DNA of 58,579 nucleotides from Candidatus Spongiihabitans thiooxidans. Its GTDB lineage: Bacteria; Pseudomonadota; Gammaproteobacteria; Arenicellales; Poriferihabitantaceae. Below are positions 46,199-57,355 of this stretch, piece by piece. The notes beneath the pieces are model-generated. The model worked only from the letters and a program-made list of their open reading frames with translations. It did no database searches and had not been told where the DNA came from. The stretch spans positions 1 to 58,579 of the forward strand of contig LFLB01000039.1 of assembly GCA_001543005.1 (NCBI GenBank), in the 5' to 3' direction. Numbering within the stretch: position 1 is the stretch's first letter; each line of letters starts with the position of its first letter. Made by a program: the position numbers and the translations under genes.

Positions 46199-46597
46199 CT
46201 ATACGCGTCGTCGTTTAGGCGGACGACAGCCATTGTGCGGAATCGGCGTAATATCAGAAATTGAGTGAATTTCGAATCCAAGCCCATTCAATGCCCGAAC
46301 TGCGGATTCCCTTCCAGGGCCAGGGCCCTTGATTTTTACCTCAAGCTGTTTTACACCCATTTCCTGGGCTCGCCGGCCACAAGACTCCGCAGCAGTCTGG
46401 GCAGCGAACGGGGTGCTCTTTCTCGAACCTTTAAACCCTGAATTGCCGGCGGATGCCCAACACAAAGTATCACCATGACTATCCGAAATGGTCACGATAG
46501 TATTGTTGAATGTAGCATGAATATGCGCGATGCCTTCGGTCACATTTTTCCGGACTTTCGCTTTTCCCTTGCCGCTTGTTTTGCCTGGTTTTGCCAT
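46199..46597 (-). CDS. rpsK: 30S ribosomal protein S11
   Basis: Platform protein of the small subunit. The 132-residue product has a Lys-rich start, the block [17 protein letters not shown], and the C-terminal [15 protein letters not shown] that touches the mRNA exit. The gene is intact, between rpsM and rpsD. Confidence 0.97.
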   Translation of the reverse strand: MAKPGKTSGKGKAKVRKNVTEGIAHIHATFNNTIVTISDSHGDTLCWASAGNSGFKGSRKSTPFAAQTAAESCGRRAQEMGVKQLEVKIKGPGPGRESAVRALNGLGFEIHSISDITPIPHNGCRPPKRRRV

Positions 46598-46633
46598 AGA
46601 TTGTTCCTTTGTGCTGGTTTTTCGTTCCGCCGG

Positions 46634-46990
46634 CTACCTTTTAACAGGACGCCGAGGCCCTTTACGGGTACGTGCATTTGTTTTGGTGCGCTGACCATTA
46701 ACTGGCAGCCCTTTTCGATGTCGCAGGCCTCGATAACAACCCAGGTCCATCAGCCGTTTAATGTTCATCGAGACCGTTCTTCTAAGATCGCCTTCAACTT
46801 CATATTTAACGACTTCAGTACGCAGTTTTTCAGCCTGGGATTCATTGATATCCTGAACTTTGGTCGAGCGTTCGATGCCCGCTACGTCACAAATTTGTTG
46901 TGCCGTATGACGACCGATACCGTATATCGCGGTCAGTCCCAGCTCAATATGTTTATGATTTGGAAGATTTATTCCAGCAATACGTGCCAT
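46634..46990 (-). CDS. rpsM: 30S ribosomal protein S13
   Basis: Head protein that contacts the P-site tRNA and intersubunit bridges. The 118-residue product starts [26 protein letters not shown] (conserved in parts) and ends with the basic [15 protein letters not shown] tail. It is the first gene of the alpha operon and is separated from rpmJ by 195 bp with no other ORF. Confidence 0.97.
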   Translation of the reverse strand: MARIAGINLPNHKHIELGLTAIYGIGRHTAQQICDVAGIERSTKVQDINESQAEKLRTEVVKYEVEGDLRRTVSMNIKRLMDLGCYRGLRHRKGLPVNGQRTKTNARTRKGPRRPVKR

Positions 46991-47185
46991 GTTCTAGTCT
47001 CTAATTACTCTGCTCCGGTCTCTAAATGCGCTGCTTGAGGCAATGCAAAAGCCAATTACAACGGCATGCAAGTTACACCTGGGAGCGAATTTAAGCGGGG
47101 CGCGGATTCTATCAAAATAAGTCCTCAACATCAATTCAATTATCATATGCACTCTGTTTTCGTATCATCTTTTCTAAAGGCGACA

Positions 47186-47299
47186 TCAACCTTGGCGTTG
47201 TTTATGCCGTGGATCAGTGCAGATCACACGAACTACCCGATTGCGCCGGACAATCTTGCAGTTTCTACAGATTTTTTTAACCGATGCTCTTACTTTCAT
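47186..47299 (-). CDS. rpmJ: 50S ribosomal protein L36
   Basis: A 37-residue zinc-ribbon protein encoded between secY and rpsM. It begins [14 protein letters not shown] and keeps the full set of zinc ligands, C11, C14, C27 and H32, so it is the zinc-binding form. GGAG lies just upstream of ATG 47299. Position and sequence match the last gene of the spc operon. Confidence 0.96.
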   Translation of the reverse strand: MKVRASVKKICRNCKIVRRNRVVRVICTDPRHKQRQG

Positions 47300-47373
47300 T
47301 TCCCAGTCTCCAATTAATTTCAATTATTTTTGCCAAAATTCTGTTGTACTGATCTCTAATATGTGCGCCTGGG

Positions 47374-48711
47374 CTAACGTATGCCCTGGGGCCTGGAGAA
47401 CGGCGATTTTTTCATAATGCTCTCATACTGGCGTGACATCATATGAGATTGAACCTGAGAAATTAAATCCATGGTTACAACCACTATAATCAGCAATGAA
47501 GTACCGCCAAAATAAAATGGCACACTCCATTTGACGATCAGAAATTCCGGGATTAAACAGACAAAGGTTATGTAAACTGCACCCACCATGGTTAATTTAG
47601 ACACCACGCCATCAATGTATTTGGCGCTCTGGGCGCCCGGTCTGATGCCTGGAATGAACGCGCCAGATTTTTTCAGATTGTCTGCAATCTCATTGGGATT
47701 AAACACCAAAGCCGTGTAAAAAAAGCAGAAGAAAATAATCATTCCACCATAAAACATCGTATATACCGGTTCACCCGGTTGAAGCTTGGTTGCAATGTCG
47801 CTCAACCAACCCATGCCTTCAGCTTGCCCAAACCAGCTACCAATACTTGCCGGAAACAAAATCAGGCTGGATGCAAAAATGGGCGGTATGACGCCAGCCA
47901 TATTCAATTTAAACGGCAAGTGACTCGCCTGACCGGCCATCATTTTTCGCCCGTGCTGCCTTTTTGCATAGTTTACAGTAATTCTTCGTTGCCCACGTTC
48001 AACGAATACCACAAAAAATGTTACGGCGATGGCACCGATGAACAGTATTAAAACAATCCCGCCGGACAACGCCCCGGTTCTGGCAAGCTCTAAAGTTCCT
48101 GCTACTGCGGAAGGCAACCCGGAAACAATGGATGCGAAAATGATCAACGAAATACCGTTACCGATTCCGCGTTCAGTAATTTGCTCGCCCAGCCATACCA
48201 GGAACATGGTTCCAGCGCACAGGGTTGCGGCGGTCACAATTTTAAATCCGACGCCGGGAATCAGAATGATTGGACTTCCTGCCACTTGCTGACTTTCGAT
48301 GGCCACAGAAATACCCAATCCCTGGAATAACGCCAGCACCACCGTGAAGTAGCGGGTATATTGGGTGATTTTTCTCCGCCCTGCTTCACCCTCTTTTTTC
48401 AATTGCTCCAGTTGCGGAACGACTACTGTCATCATTTGCATGATGATAGATGCGGATATGTAGGGCATAACGCCTAACGCAAAAATTGATAATCGGCTCA
48501 ACGCGCCACCGGAGAACATGTTGAATATATCGACAATAGAGCCTTTGGTTTGGGCAAACAGCGCTGCAATGGCCGCAGGATCAACCCCCGGCACAGGGAC
48601 ATGGGTGCCCAGACGGAAAACCAACAACGCGCCCGTTAAAAACAAGATACGCTGTTTAAGCTCGGACAAGTTTCCGAACATTCCGGCGGCGGGTAATCCA
48701 GCTTTAGCCAT
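47374..48711 (-). CDS. secY: Protein translocase subunit SecY
   Basis: Channel-forming subunit of the SecYEG translocon. The 445-residue product has ten membrane segments. The second-half signature with [22 protein letters not shown] and the early [15 protein letters not shown] start are both typical. It lies within the spc operon between rplO and rpmJ. Confidence 0.97.
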   Translation of the reverse strand: MAKAGLPAAGMFGNLSELKQRILFLTGALLVFRLGTHVPVPGVDPAAIAALFAQTKGSIVDIFNMFSGGALSRLSIFALGVMPYISASIIMQMMTVVVPQLEQLKKEGEAGRRKITQYTRYFTVVLALFQGLGISVAIESQQVAGSPIILIPGVGFKIVTAATLCAGTMFLVWLGEQITERGIGNGISLIIFASIVSGLPSAVAGTLELARTGALSGGIVLILFIGAIAVTFFVVFVERGQRRITVNYAKRQHGRKMMAGQASHLPFKLNMAGVIPPIFASSLILFPASIGSWFGQAEGMGWLSDIATKLQPGEPVYTMFYGGMIIFFCFFYTALVFNPNEIADNLKKSGAFIPGIRPGAQSAKYIDGVVSKLTMVGAVYITFVCLIPEFLIVKWSVPFYFGGTSLLIIVVVTMDLISQVQSHMMSRQYESIMKKSPFSRPQGIR

Positions 48712-48760
48712 TATCTCTAACCATTGACTTAATCATTATGTTGCGTTCATTGCTTGCGGT

Positions 48761-49204
48761 TTATTCATCTATCGCGCCGCCGGCTTTTTCGATGGCTGCT
48801 CGTGCACCTTTAGTCACACCGACGCCTCTAAGCGTGACGGCGCGGGTAATCCTACCGGAAAGTATCGCCTTCGCGCGATTAACGTGCAGTCCGATAACTC
48901 CGGCTTTTTTCAAGGCACTCAGGTCAACGACATCGCCTTCGACTTTGGCCAATTCATTTAAGCGGATTTCAGCAGCGTGGACATTAACCTTTGAACTAAA
49001 ACCGCGCTTGGGCAATCGTCGTTGCAGGGGCATTTGGCCGCCTTCAAACCCAACTTTGTGGTATCCGCCGGACCGAGACTTCTGCCCTTTGGTGCCTCTG
49101 CCAGCCGTCTTGCCCTTCCCGGAACCGGGTCCACGGCCAACGCGCTTGGCATCGGTTTTGGAGCCCGGTGCTGGCTTGATGTTATTTAATTTAAGTGATG
49201 GCAT
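48761..49204 (-). CDS. rplO: 50S ribosomal protein L15
   Basis: Late-assembling large-subunit protein. The 147-residue product has the Gly/Arg/Lys-rich N-terminus [20 protein letters not shown] and the block [22 protein letters not shown]. It is intact and lies between rpmD and secY. Confidence 0.97.
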   Translation of the reverse strand: MPSLKLNNIKPAPGSKTDAKRVGRGPGSGKGKTAGRGTKGQKSRSGGYHKVGFEGGQMPLQRRLPKRGFSSKVNVHAAEIRLNELAKVEGDVVDLSALKKAGVIGLHVNRAKAILSGRITRAVTLRGVGVTKGARAAIEKAGGAIDE

Positions 49205-49275
49205 TTTCCAAATATTATGCTTAAAACGGCTTTGTTTAAATATCGCCTAATCTGTCTTGAGATGTTTTGCAACAA

Positions 49276-49464
49276 CTAGCTTTGTTCACACTTTACCATG
49301 TAACTGACCTTATTGATCATGCCACGGTTTTCCGGTGTGTCGAGCACTTCAACGGTGTGGTGCATTCGACGTAGCCCCAATCCGCGAACACACGCTTGGT
49401 GCTTTTTAAGACGGCCATGAATGCTGCGCGTCAGGGTTACTTTTAAAGTTTTCTTGTCGAACAT
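49276..49464 (-). CDS. rpmD: 50S ribosomal protein L30
   Basis: A 62-residue protein with the L30 pattern [30 protein letters not shown]. It is 15 bp after rpsE and followed by rplO, the standard spc order. Confidence 0.96.
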   Translation of the reverse strand: MFDKKTLKVTLTRSIHGRLKKHQACVRGLGLRRMHHTVEVLDTPENRGMINKVSYMVKCEQS

Positions 49465-49479
49465 TGCCTTGCTCTTTAT

Positions 49480-49998
49480 TTATTTACTCTTTCCCAGGTT
49501 GTTTAAATCTTTTCCGCGCTTGGCTGCGATATAACTGGCACTGCGCATACCTTTGAGTGCGGAAATAGTTGCCCGGGTCACATTAATCGGATTCGTGGTT
49601 CCAATAACCTTAGTCAGAACGTTTTGTATTCCCACGACCTCAAATACCGCTCGCATGGTACCGCCGGCAATAATCCCAGTGCCGTCGGTAGCGGGTCTTA
49701 ACACCACTCGCGCAGAACCATGTCGTCCGATCATCGGGTACTGTAAGGTGTCACCTTTCATATTGACTTTAAACATATTTCGACGGGCATCATCCATCGC
49801 CTTTTGTACGGCGACGGGGACTTCACGCGCCTTGCCCCTTCCCATTCCAACGCGACCCTCTCCGTCACCAACAACAGTCAATGCAGAAAAACCAAATATT
49901 CGGCCACCTTTAACAACCTTTGAAACACGCCTGATGTTTATCAGTTGCTCCTGATAGTTATCTTTGCGGGCGTTGTCGCGTTCTCTTGCTTTAGCCAT
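49480..49998 (-). CDS. rpsE: 30S ribosomal protein S5
   Basis: Body protein involved in decoding accuracy. The 172-residue product has the N-terminal double-stranded RNA-binding fold ([34 protein letters not shown] region) and the C-terminal domain. It lies between rplR and rpmD. Confidence 0.97.
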   Translation of the reverse strand: MAKARERDNARKDNYQEQLINIRRVSKVVKGGRIFGFSALTVVGDGEGRVGMGRGKAREVPVAVQKAMDDARRNMFKVNMKGDTLQYPMIGRHGSARVVLRPATDGTGIIAGGTMRAVFEVVGIQNVLTKVIGTTNPINVTRATISALKGMRSASYIAAKRGKDLNNLGKSK

Positions 49999-50012
49999 TT
50001 AAAATATTCTGT

Positions 50013-50054
50013 TATTAAAACTTCTGTATTAAAACTTCTGTATTAAAACTTGAG
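50013..50054. repeat. Three 14-bp tandem repeats between rpsE and rplR
   Basis: TATTAAAACTTCTG occurs at 50013-50026 and 50027-50040, and a third partial copy at 50041-50054 runs into the rplR stop codon (50043-50045). Almost the whole 44-bp gap between the two ribosomal genes is this repeat. Confidence 0.9.
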
Positions 50055-50405
50055 CCCGTGCTCACGAGCGGCATCTGCAAATGCCTGAAGTCGACCGTGG
50101 TACAAATACCCGGATCGATCAAATGCGACTCTCTCGATTCCCGCAACGAGTGCATTTTTCGCCAACATTTCACCCACCGCTATCGCGGCATCGCGGTTTC
50201 CGCTATTTTTCAATTTCTTGCGTAACGCCGCATCCAATGTCGAAGCAGAAACTAATACCTTCTCTCCAGATGAATCGAAAATTTGCGCATAAAAATGACG
50301 GGGTGTGCGATGAACCGACAAGCGTATGGCCCCCAATCGGGCAATCTTGGCCCGAATTTTTCTCGCTCTTCTCAGTCGCGCGCTGTTTTTACTTACCCTA
50401 TTCAC
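50043..50405 (-). CDS. rplR: 50S ribosomal protein L18
   Basis: Binds 5S rRNA with L5. The 120-residue product has the basic N-terminus [14 protein letters not shown], then [14 protein letters not shown] and the C-terminal [24 protein letters not shown]. It is intact between rplF and rpsE. Its stop codon lies inside a short tandem repeat. Confidence 0.97.
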   Translation of the reverse strand: MNRVSKNSARLRRARKIRAKIARLGAIRLSVHRTPRHFYAQIFDSSGEKVLVSASTLDAALRKKLKNSGNRDAAIAVGEMLAKNALVAGIERVAFDRSGYLYHGRLQAFADAAREHGLKF

Positions 50406-50432
50406 AATCTTTTCAATGCGGTCTCTTAAGGA

Positions 50433-50978
50433 TTATTTCTTCTTCGCTTGTTTTCTGGCGACATGTTCATCGGCGTAACGGACACCCTTGCCTTTATAAG
50501 GTTCAGGCGGTCGATAATTTCTTATTTCTGCAGCGGCCTGCCCAACTGCTTGTTTGTCAGCCCCCTGCAATATAATTTCAGTCTGAGTTGGAGTTTGTGC
50601 AGTCACGCCATCTGGAAGTTGGTACACAACCGGGTGCGAAAATCCCAAACTCAAATTTAGCTTGTTACCCTGAGCCTGTACACGGTAACCAATCCCGGTT
50701 ATTGAGAGTTTTCTCTCAAATCCGGTCGCAACACCCTTAACCAGGTTACTAATCATTGCCCGGGTTGTCCCTGATATCGCTAATAATTGTTTACTAATTT
50801 TTTCTTTGTTTTCAGAAACTTGCACTTTTAGCGCACCGTCGTTCTGGACCAGCTCTATTCCCGGAGACAACGCAAAACTCAATTCGCCTTTTGGGCCTTT
50901 CGCAGTCACTGTGCCGTTGTCAATTTTCACTTCAACGCCGGTTGGCACAATTATCGGTGCTTTTGCAATTCGTGACAT
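50433..50978 (-). CDS. rplF: 50S ribosomal protein L6
   Basis: Sits near the factor-binding site of the large subunit. The 181-residue product begins [17 protein letters not shown] and ends with the conserved [21 protein letters not shown], in an unbroken two-domain L6 fold. Confidence 0.97.
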   Translation of the reverse strand: MSRIAKAPIIVPTGVEVKIDNGTVTAKGPKGELSFALSPGIELVQNDGALKVQVSENKEKISKQLLAISGTTRAMISNLVKGVATGFERKLSITGIGYRVQAQGNKLNLSLGFSHPVVYQLPDGVTAQTPTQTEIILQGADKQAVGQAAAEIRNYRPPEPYKGKGVRYADEHVARKQAKKK

Positions 50979-51057
50979 TTTGGTTGCCGTGTTCTCTATT
51001 TAGTCTATCGGTATAAATCGTTGTCTTGAAACCGTTGTCCTGGATTGGCGATGCCAA

Positions 51058-51453
51058 TCAGAATACGGTACAAATTATTTCTCCGCCCATACCTTGTTGA
51101 CGGGCAGAACTGTCAGTTAACACGCCTTTAGAAGTAGATACCAGGGCCACCCCCAATCCACTTTTTATTGTAGGCAGATCATCCTTGCTTGCGTACACGC
51201 GGCAGCTAGGCATGCTGATTCGCTTAATTTCTTCAATCACCGGATCGCCTTGAAAATACTTTAACTGAATTTCAAGACTCTTTTTTACGCCTTCACCCGC
51301 AACAGAATAACCGGTTATATAACCCTCTTCCTTCAACACTTCAACAATGGCTACTTTGCTTTTAGATGACGGCATTGCCACGGCTACTTTATGGGCTTGC
51401 AACCCGTTTCGTATTCGCGTCAACATATCAGCGATGGGATCGGACATACTCAT
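51058..51453 (-). CDS. rpsH: 30S ribosomal protein S8
   Basis: Central-domain 16S rRNA-binding protein; its E. coli counterpart represses the spc operon. The 131-residue product begins [17 protein letters not shown] and ends GEIICTVF, both conserved. It lies between rpsN and rplF. Confidence 0.97.
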   Translation of the reverse strand: MSMSDPIADMLTRIRNGLQAHKVAVAMPSSKSKVAIVEVLKEEGYITGYSVAGEGVKKSLEIQLKYFQGDPVIEEIKRISMPSCRVYASKDDLPTIKSGLGVALVSTSKGVLTDSSARQQGMGGEIICTVF

Positions 51454-51523
51454 TTTAGTGCTCTCGTACTAGTGTTCATGCTTATATTTCCACAAAATTA
51501 TGCTCAAAATTATCCGCACCAAA

Positions 51524-51829
51524 TTACCAACTGGACTTGACCACGCCGGGCGCTTCGCCACGCATAATGACTTCTCTCAACTTATTTCTGCACAGCCCGA
51601 ATTTTCTGTAATTTCCTCTTGGACGACCGGTAAGCGCGCAGCGGTTTCGTTTTCGGATAGGGCTGGAATCCCGAGGCAGTTTCTGCAGATCCAGCATGGC
51701 CTGAAATTGATCTGCTGAACTGGTTTCAGAATTTGAGATTTTGTCTACCAACTCTTTTCTTTTTTCAGCATGCACCTTGACTAATTTCTGGCGCTTGACC
51801 TCGCGGGCGATCATTGATTTTTTAGCCAT
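51524..51829 (-). CDS. rpsN: 30S ribosomal protein S14
   Basis: The 101-residue product is the long form without zinc ligands, as in most Gammaproteobacteria. [24 protein letters not shown] and the C-terminal PGVVKSSW are conserved. It lies two bases after rplE. Confidence 0.97.
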   Translation of the reverse strand: MAKKSMIAREVKRQKLVKVHAEKRKELVDKISNSETSSADQFQAMLDLQKLPRDSSPIRKRNRCALTGRPRGNYRKFGLCRNKLREVIMRGEAPGVVKSSW

Positions 51830-51831
51830 GG

Positions 51832-52371
51832 TTAACGCTTAATTGGAAAATTAAAAGCACGCAACAATGCGTTTGCCTGTTCGTCATTTTTCGCGGAAGT
51901 CGTGATACAAATATCCATGCCCCTCAAAGCATCCACATTGTCATAATCGATTTCTGGAAATACGATTTGCTCCTTAAGACCAAACGAGTAGTTTCCACGC
52001 CCATCGAACGATTTGTTCGATAATCCCCTGAAATCCCGAACTCTCGGGATCGCCACCGAAATTAAACGGTCAAGAAACTCATACATTTGTCGGCGGCGCA
52101 GAGTCACTTTTGCACCAATTGGCCAACCTTCTCGAATTTTGAAAACCGCTTCGGATTTTTTCGCTTTGGTAATCACCGGTTTTTGACCGGTGATTTTTTC
52201 AAGATCGCTGGTTGCGCTTTGCAATACCTTTTTATTGGCTACCGCCTCACCCAAACCCATATTCAGCGTGATTTTCGTAATCCGCGGAACTTCCATTGCA
52301 CTTTTGAATGAAAACGCCTGCTGGAGCTTCGGCGCAACTTCAGTTTTATACTTTTCTTGTAATCTGGCCAT
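51832..52371 (-). CDS. rplE: 50S ribosomal protein L5
   Basis: Carries 5S rRNA to the large subunit. The 179-residue product has [14 protein letters not shown] near the start and the [23 protein letters not shown] block. Length is the same as in E. coli. Confidence 0.97.
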   Translation of the reverse strand: MARLQEKYKTEVAPKLQQAFSFKSAMEVPRITKITLNMGLGEAVANKKVLQSATSDLEKITGQKPVITKAKKSEAVFKIREGWPIGAKVTLRRRQMYEFLDRLISVAIPRVRDFRGLSNKSFDGRGNYSFGLKEQIVFPEIDYDNVDALRGMDICITTSAKNDEQANALLRAFNFPIKR

Positions 52372-52422
52372 TTGCTTCTAAAAAATTCTAACTATTGTAG
52401 TGGACTCAACTTTATAGTGAAA

Positions 52423-52743
52423 TTATGCGAGATCAATAACTTCGTCATTTGATTTGAAATATCGAACCTTCCGACCGTCTTCCAATGCTTTGAAACCAAT
52501 CCGATCGCCTTTCTTGGTGACCGGATTGTATAAAGCAATATTAGAAAGCTGGATGGGGGCTTCTTTTTCAATAATCCCTCCGGTTTGACCTGTATTTGGA
52601 TTTCCCTTGGTGTGACGTTTTACCAAATTAATATTGTCCACCAATGCGCGGCCGTCATTGGTAATTTTTAATACACTACCGCGCTTGCCTTTATCGCGCC
52701 CGGCGATAACTATTACATCATCATTTTTTTTAATTCTTTGCAT
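52423..52743 (-). CDS. rplX: 50S ribosomal protein L24
   Basis: Assembly initiator of the large subunit. The 106-residue product contains the KOW motif (DDVIVIAGRDKGKRGSVLKI). ATG 52743 (MQRIKKND) was chosen over the preceding GTG codon. It lies between rplN and rplE. Confidence 0.95.
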   Translation of the reverse strand: MQRIKKNDDVIVIAGRDKGKRGSVLKITNDGRALVDNINLVKRHTKGNPNTGQTGGIIEKEAPIQLSNIALYNPVTKKGDRIGFKALEDGRKVRYFKSNDEVIDLA

Positions 52744-52808
52744 CACTCTAGTCTCAAATTCTGGCTAATCTCAAATACGGGTTTTCAGGGTTTTGTTTCG
52801 GTTTCTGA

Positions 52809-53177
52809 TTACAAAACTTCTGGGGCCAAAGAAATAATTCGCATGAATTTTTCTGAGCGCAACTCCCGGGTTACCGGGCCAAAAATTCGTGTGCCAATGG
52901 GTTGGTGCGCCGCATTCAATAAAACTGCTGAGTTTTTATCAAATCGAATCAACGACCCATCGGGACGGCGCACACCTGACCTGGTTCTAACAACCACCGC
53001 ATCATAAACATCACCTTTTTTAACTCTGCTATTTGGCAGTGCTTCTTTGATGGTGATTTTTATAATGTCACCGATACCGGCATATCTGCGTTTAGAGCCG
53101 CCAAGCACCTTTATGCACATCACTCTTTTAGCACCGCTGTTATCGGCAACTGACATCATGGTCTGCATTTGAATCAT
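52809..53177 (-). CDS. rplN: 50S ribosomal protein L14
   Basis: The 122-residue product starts MIQMQT and ends [14 protein letters not shown], matching the E. coli protein nearly end to end. It forms part of an intersubunit bridge. It lies 21 bp downstream of rpsQ. Confidence 0.97.
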   Translation of the reverse strand: MIQMQTMMSVADNSGAKRVMCIKVLGGSKRRYAGIGDIIKITIKEALPNSRVKKGDVYDAVVVRTRSGVRRPDGSLIRFDKNSAVLLNAAHQPIGTRIFGPVTRELRSEKFMRIISLAPEVL

Positions 53178-53198
53178 GAGTATTCTCCTTAAGTGGTC

Positions 53199-53471
53199 CT
53201 AAACTGCCCGGGTAATCACTTCAACCAAACGCCAGCATTTAGTTTTTGAAATCGGCCGACACGTTTCAATACGAACGGTGTCCCCAGCTTTACACTGATT
53301 TTGTTCATCGTGAGCATGTAGCTTTGTCGAGCGACGTATATATTTTTTATACAACGGATGCGTAACCCGGCGTTCGACCAATACGGTAATACTTTTATCG
53401 CCAGCCGCGCTAATCACGCTGCCTTGAGTCGCTCGTTTGGTTGTCTGCACTTTTGCGGATTCTGTGGTCAT
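53199..53471 (-). CDS. rpsQ: 30S ribosomal protein S17
   Basis: The 90-residue OB-fold protein has the blocks [20 protein letters not shown] and [16 protein letters not shown]. It lies seven bases after rpmC in the S10 operon. Confidence 0.97.
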   Translation of the reverse strand: MTTESAKVQTTKRATQGSVISAAGDKSITVLVERRVTHPLYKKYIRRSTKLHAHDEQNQCKAGDTVRIETCRPISKTKCWRLVEVITRAV

Positions 53472-53478
53472 TTATTAA

Positions 53479-53688
53479 TTACTCAGGTGTTTGCGCTTTG
53501 CTACCGGCCTTCTCTTGCAAAACGGTTTTTATTCTGGCGATATCTTTTTGGACAACCTTGAAACGCGACGGATTAGCAAGCTGGCCTGCGCCTCGCTGCA
53601 TACGAAGATTGAATTGCTCTTTTCTAAGACTTAGCAGTTCTTGTTGCAGGTCTTGCGCTTTTTGGGTTCTAAGTTCAGCTGCTTTCAT
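53479..53688 (-). CDS. rpmC: 50S ribosomal protein L29
   Basis: A 69-residue two-helix protein at the tunnel exit. AAELRTQKAQDLQQELLSLRKEQFNLRMQ is the typical L29 start (conserved in short parts). Its ATG overlaps the rplP stop by one base. The C-terminus is slightly longer than in E. coli. Confidence 0.96.
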   Translation of the reverse strand: MKAAELRTQKAQDLQQELLSLRKEQFNLRMQRGAGQLANPSRFKVVQKDIARIKTVLQEKAGSKAQTPE

Positions 53689-54101
53689 TAACCCACCTGT
53701 CGTCTTGCAAAGTTGGTTTGTACTGGCAATTTAGCACTGGCAAGCCGAAACGCTTCTCGTGCCAAATCTTCAGAAACCCCCTCAATTTCATATAGCATAG
53801 TGCCGGGTTGAACCAATGCCACCCAGAATTCAGGATTGCCCTTGCCCTTGCCCATTCGTACTTCTAATGGTTTCTTCGAAATAGGCTTGTCGGGAAATAC
53901 CCTGATCCACATTCGCCCGCCACGTTTCACATGCCGGGTAATGGCACGACGAGCCGCCTCAATCTGCCTGGCAGTCAATCGGCCTCGGCTCGAAGATTGC
54001 AGACCAAACTCGCCAAAACTAACGCGATTTCCACGGCTGGCCAGTCCACGGTTGCGGCCCTTGTGCATTTTGCGAAATTTGGTTCTTTTGGGTTGGAGCA
54101 T
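53688..54101 (-). CDS. rplP: 50S ribosomal protein L16
   Basis: Helps position A-site tRNA. The 137-residue product begins [19 protein letters not shown] and includes [18 protein letters not shown]. It overlaps rpmC by one base and follows rpsC. Confidence 0.97.
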   Translation of the reverse strand: MLQPKRTKFRKMHKGRNRGLASRGNRVSFGEFGLQSSSRGRLTARQIEAARRAITRHVKRGGRMWIRVFPDKPISKKPLEVRMGKGKGNPEFWVALVQPGTMLYEIEGVSEDLAREAFRLASAKLPVQTNFARRQVG

Positions 54102-54106
54102 AATTA

Positions 54107-54829
54107 TTAACCGGCTTCCGGCTTCTGTTCAGTGGCCGATTGCTCAGCAATCGGTTGTTCAACTGCCGGCTGTTCAACGACCTGAACCTCTGGTTTTTCT
54201 GGCTCTAAAATTTCACCCTTGAAAATCCAGACTTTGACGCCGATGATGCCGTAGGTGGTATGCGCTTCGTGAACACCATAATCAATATCTGCACGTAACG
54301 TATGCAACGGTACACGGCCTTCTCGATACCACTCGGTTCGAGCGATTTCCGCACCATTCAGACGCCCGGCAAGCATGATCTTAACCCCTTTGGCACCCAA
54401 ACGCATTGAGTTTTGAACGGCGCGTTTCATGGCTCGTCGAAACATGATTCGCTTTTCAAGCTGCTGGCAAATATTTTCTGCCACTAATTTCGCGTCAAGC
54501 TCGGGCTTGCGTATTTCTTCTACTGCCACCTGAACCGGGTTACCATTGATTTTGGTCAACTCAAATCGAAGGCGATCAATATCCTCGCCCTTCTTGCCGA
54601 TGACGATACCGGGCCTGGCGGTGTAAATCGTTACGTTCAAGTTTTGCGCTGGTCGATCGATTGCAATCTTGCTCACCGCAGCATTACTCAGTCGTTTCCT
54701 TAAAAACTCACGAATTTTCAGATCGCTCGCCAACGTATCCGCGTAGCGACTGCTAGGCGCATACCATGTGGCATTCCAATCTTTGACAATGCCAAGTCGA
54801 ATGCCGTTTGGATGTACTTTTTGACCCAT
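54107..54829 (-). CDS. rpsC: 30S ribosomal protein S3
   Basis: Head protein at the mRNA entry, with helicase activity together with S4 and S5. The 240-residue product starts [20 protein letters not shown], has the KH motif [14 protein letters not shown], and a normal C-terminal domain up to VWIFKGEI. After it comes an unusual acidic tail of about 30 residues with repeated VEQP/AEQ units, encoded by imperfect 15-bp repeats (54137-54181). Confidence 0.97.
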   Translation of the reverse strand: MGQKVHPNGIRLGIVKDWNATWYAPSSRYADTLASDLKIREFLRKRLSNAAVSKIAIDRPAQNLNVTIYTARPGIVIGKKGEDIDRLRFELTKINGNPVQVAVEEIRKPELDAKLVAENICQQLEKRIMFRRAMKRAVQNSMRLGAKGVKIMLAGRLNGAEIARTEWYREGRVPLHTLRADIDYGVHEAHTTYGIIGVKVWIFKGEILEPEKPEVQVVEQPAVEQPIAEQSATEQKPEAG

Positions 54830-54872
54830 TACTCGGAGCTCCGCTGGTTTTGCTATCTATTAAATTTATAAG

Positions 54873-55223
54873 TTACTTTTTTGATGCCCTTGGATCGTCA
54901 CTCACACTAATCGTGATGTGACAATTTCGCTTCAAAATTCGAGTACCACGGCCTTTCGCACGCGCCCGAAATCGTTTAATCGTCGGCGCTTGTTCAACCA
55001 TCACTTGGTTGACCCACAAATCATCAATATCCGCGCCTTCATTGTGCTCCGCATTAGCAATCGCGGAATCCAGCGCTTTCTTCATCGGTGTTGCACCTTT
55101 TTTTGGGCTAAAGGCCAGAATATCCAGCGCCTTTTCAACCGGCAGAGAGCGAATTTGGTCGGCCACCAGCCGACCTTTTTGCGCCGATAATCTAACGTAT
55201 TTTGCGACTGCGCGGACTTGCAT
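54873..55223 (-). CDS. rplV: 50S ribosomal protein L22
   Basis: Lines the nascent-peptide tunnel; its loop is a macrolide contact. The 116-residue product has [37 protein letters not shown] and the loop [15 protein letters not shown]. It lies between rpsS and rpsC. Confidence 0.97.
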   Translation of the reverse strand: MQVRAVAKYVRLSAQKGRLVADQIRSLPVEKALDILAFSPKKGATPMKKALDSAIANAEHNEGADIDDLWVNQVMVEQAPTIKRFRARAKGRGTRILKRNCHITISVSDDPRASKK

Positions 55224-55270
55224 CTTGGTTTATCTTTACGGACTCTTGCGGTTATCGGTGTTTAATCTGG

Positions 55271-55543
55271 TTACTTGGCTTTTTTGCTGGCCACGTGTCC
55301 GCGGTAGGTTCGGGTTGGCGAAAACTCGCCCAGCTTGTGCCCCACCATATTTTCGTTAATCAGAACGGGCACATGTTGTCGGCCATTATGCACCGCGATT
55401 GTCATGCCAATAAATTCGGGCATGATCATCGAACGTCGCGACCATGTTTTAATGGGTTTGCGAGAATTTTCTGATTTGGCTTTTTCAACTTTACTCCACA
55501 AATGGTGGTCAACGAAAGGCCCTTTTTTAATCGATCTTGGCAT
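55271..55543 (-). CDS. rpsS: 30S ribosomal protein S19
   Basis: The 90-residue product begins [20 protein letters not shown] and contains [23 protein letters not shown] (in parts conserved). It is two bases after rplB. Confidence 0.97.
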   Translation of the reverse strand: MPRSIKKGPFVDHHLWSKVEKAKSENSRKPIKTWSRRSMIMPEFIGMTIAVHNGRQHVPVLINENMVGHKLGEFSPTRTYRGHVASKKAK

Positions 55544-55545
55544 GG

Positions 55546-56370
55546 TTATTTTTTCCTTCTGCGAATAATCATGGATGATGTTCGTTTGTTAGAACGGGTT
55601 CGGTATCCTTTGGCTGGAACACCCCAGGGCGATACCGGATGACGACCGCCTGAAGTGCGCCCTTCACCGCCACCATGTGGGTGATCCACCGGATTCATTG
55701 CCACACCCCGCACCGTCGGGCGGATGCCCCTCCAACGCTTGGCGCCGGCCTTGCCAATCTTACGCAAGCTATTTTCGGCGTTGCCCACTTGACCAATGGT
55801 CGCACGACAATCCAGATGCACTTTTCTTACCTCTCCAGAACGCAACCGAAGCTGAGCATAGGCGCCTTCACTGCCGAGAAATTGCACTCCAGCCCCAGCG
55901 GTGCGTGCGATTTGCGCGCCTTTGCCGGGTTTAAGTTCCACACAATGCACCACGGTTCCGACCGGGATGTTACGCAACGGCATACAGTTACCGACGTTAT
56001 AACCACCACCGACACCAGAAACCACCGTATCACCCGCTGCTAAACCCCGCGCAGCAATTATGTAACGGTGCTCGCCATCTTTATAAACCAGCAATGCAAT
56101 GTGAGCGCTTCGATTAGGATCGTATTCGATATGCTTGATCGTCGCCGGGACGCCGTCTTTATTGCGCTTGAAATCAATAACTCGATAATGGCGTTTGTGC
56201 CCGCCACCACGATGTCGCACAGTGATACGACCCTCATTATTTCTGCCGCTGATTGCGGTTTTAGGTTGCAGCAACGGCTTATAGGGTTTGCCTTTATGCA
56301 AATCCGGAGTCACTACCTTGACCATCCCTCTGCGGCCTGGCGTAGTCGGTTTTTGTTTTACTAGTGCCAT
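55546..56370 (-). CDS. rplB: 50S ribosomal protein L2
   Basis: Needed for subunit joining and peptidyl-transferase function. The 274-residue product contains [19 protein letters not shown] and the C-terminal [26 protein letters not shown] (conserved His of L2 inside). Length equals the family norm. Confidence 0.97.
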   Translation of the reverse strand: MALVKQKPTTPGRRGMVKVVTPDLHKGKPYKPLLQPKTAISGRNNEGRITVRHRGGGHKRHYRVIDFKRNKDGVPATIKHIEYDPNRSAHIALLVYKDGEHRYIIAARGLAAGDTVVSGVGGGYNVGNCMPLRNIPVGTVVHCVELKPGKGAQIARTAGAGVQFLGSEGAYAQLRLRSGEVRKVHLDCRATIGQVGNAENSLRKIGKAGAKRWRGIRPTVRGVAMNPVDHPHGGGEGRTSGGRHPVSPWGVPAKGYRTRSNKRTSSMIIRRRKK

Positions 56371-56375
56371 TTTAA

Positions 56376-56690
56376 TTACGCTGCCGCCATTCCAAGAAAA
56401 TCAATATTCTGACCTTTCTGCAAACAAACATAGGCTTTTTTCCAACTGCTACGCGCGCCCGGAGTTTTGCCAATTCTCTTGACCTTGCCGCGCACATTAA
56501 CAACTTGGACGTTTTTCACCTTCACTTCAAATAATTTTTCCACGGCTTGGCGAATTTCATCTTTACTCGCATCGGTTTTGACCTGAAAAACCACCTGATT
56601 GTGTTTATCCGCAAGCACAGTCGATTTTTCTGAGATCACCGCCTTAAGAATGATTTGGTATAACCGTTCTTCATCAAGCACAACGGACAT
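56376..56690 (-). CDS. rplW: 50S ribosomal protein L23
   Basis: Docking site for trigger factor and SRP at the tunnel exit. The conserved protein starts [23 protein letters not shown], giving 104 residues from ATG 56690, with AAGGG ten bases upstream. An in-frame ATG at 56735 overlaps the rplD stop (ATGA) and would add 15 basic residues; it is a real alternative because of the coupling. [22 protein letters not shown] is typical of L23. Confidence 0.93.
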   Translation of the reverse strand: MSVVLDEERLYQIILKAVISEKSTVLADKHNQVVFQVKTDASKDEIRQAVEKLFEVKVKNVQVVNVRGKVKRIGKTPGARSSWKKAYVCLQKGQNIDFLGMAAA

Positions 56691-56731
56691 CGTTTTGTTA
56701 CCCTTATACCTGCTGTTTCGTTTTGGCGGAC

Positions 56732-57355
56732 TCATTGGAAAGCCTTATCTATGTTTTTAGCGGCGTCCACGGTCATCACCACTTTTTCATAACGAATCAA
56801 GCGTACCGGATCGATTTCGCGGCTGTTACAAACCGCAACCGATTTCAAATTGCGTGCTGACAGTTCAACATTATCGTTATCTTCAGCCAATACTATTAAT
56901 GCTTGTGCAGCCTCTAATTTGCTCAAAGTCTCGAGCAATAATTTGGTCTTGGGCGCATCCATAGGTAACGCATCCACCACAACCAATCTATCCTGACGTG
57001 CTAACTCGGAAAGTATCGAGCGCATGGCTGCGCGATACATTTTCTTGTTCACCTTTTGTGAGAAGTCCTGAGTGGAAGCAGGAAAAGTACGACCACCACC
57101 GACAAATATCGGGCTACGAATAGTGCCCGCCCGAGCACGTCCAGTGCCTTTTTGCTTCCATGGTTTGGCGCCACCGCCACGTACCGCTGCGCGATTTTTC
57201 TGAGCCCGGGTACCACTCCGACCTCCGGCTTGATACGCGGTCACGACCTGATGCACCAATGCCTGGTTAAATTCAACGCCGAAGTTAATGTCGGATAAAC
57301 CGACCTTGCCGTCTTTGCCGCCGGTGAGTTTGTTTACTTTTAATTGAATCGTCAT
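56732..57355 (-). CDS. rplD: 50S ribosomal protein L4
   Basis: Lines the exit tunnel; the E. coli protein also represses its own operon. The 207-residue product has [37 protein letters not shown], the conserved loop (shown here only as a label of its region, residues about 44-80). It overlaps rplC by four bases (ATGA). Confidence 0.97.
   Translation of the reverse strand: MTIQLKVNKLTGGKDGKVGLSDINFGVEFNQALVHQVVTAYQAGGRSGTRAQKNRAAVRGGGAKPWKQKGTGRARAGTIRSPIFVGGGRTFPASTQDFSQKVNKKMYRAAMRSILSELARQDRLVVVDALPMDAPKTKLLLETLSKLEAAQALIVLAEDNDNVELSARNLKSVAVCNSREIDPVRLIRYEKVVMTVDAAKNIDKAFQ

Noticed and set aside
46475..47038. A 187-codon plus-strand ORF
   Set aside because: Antisense to rpsK and rpsM, both conserved ribosomal genes.
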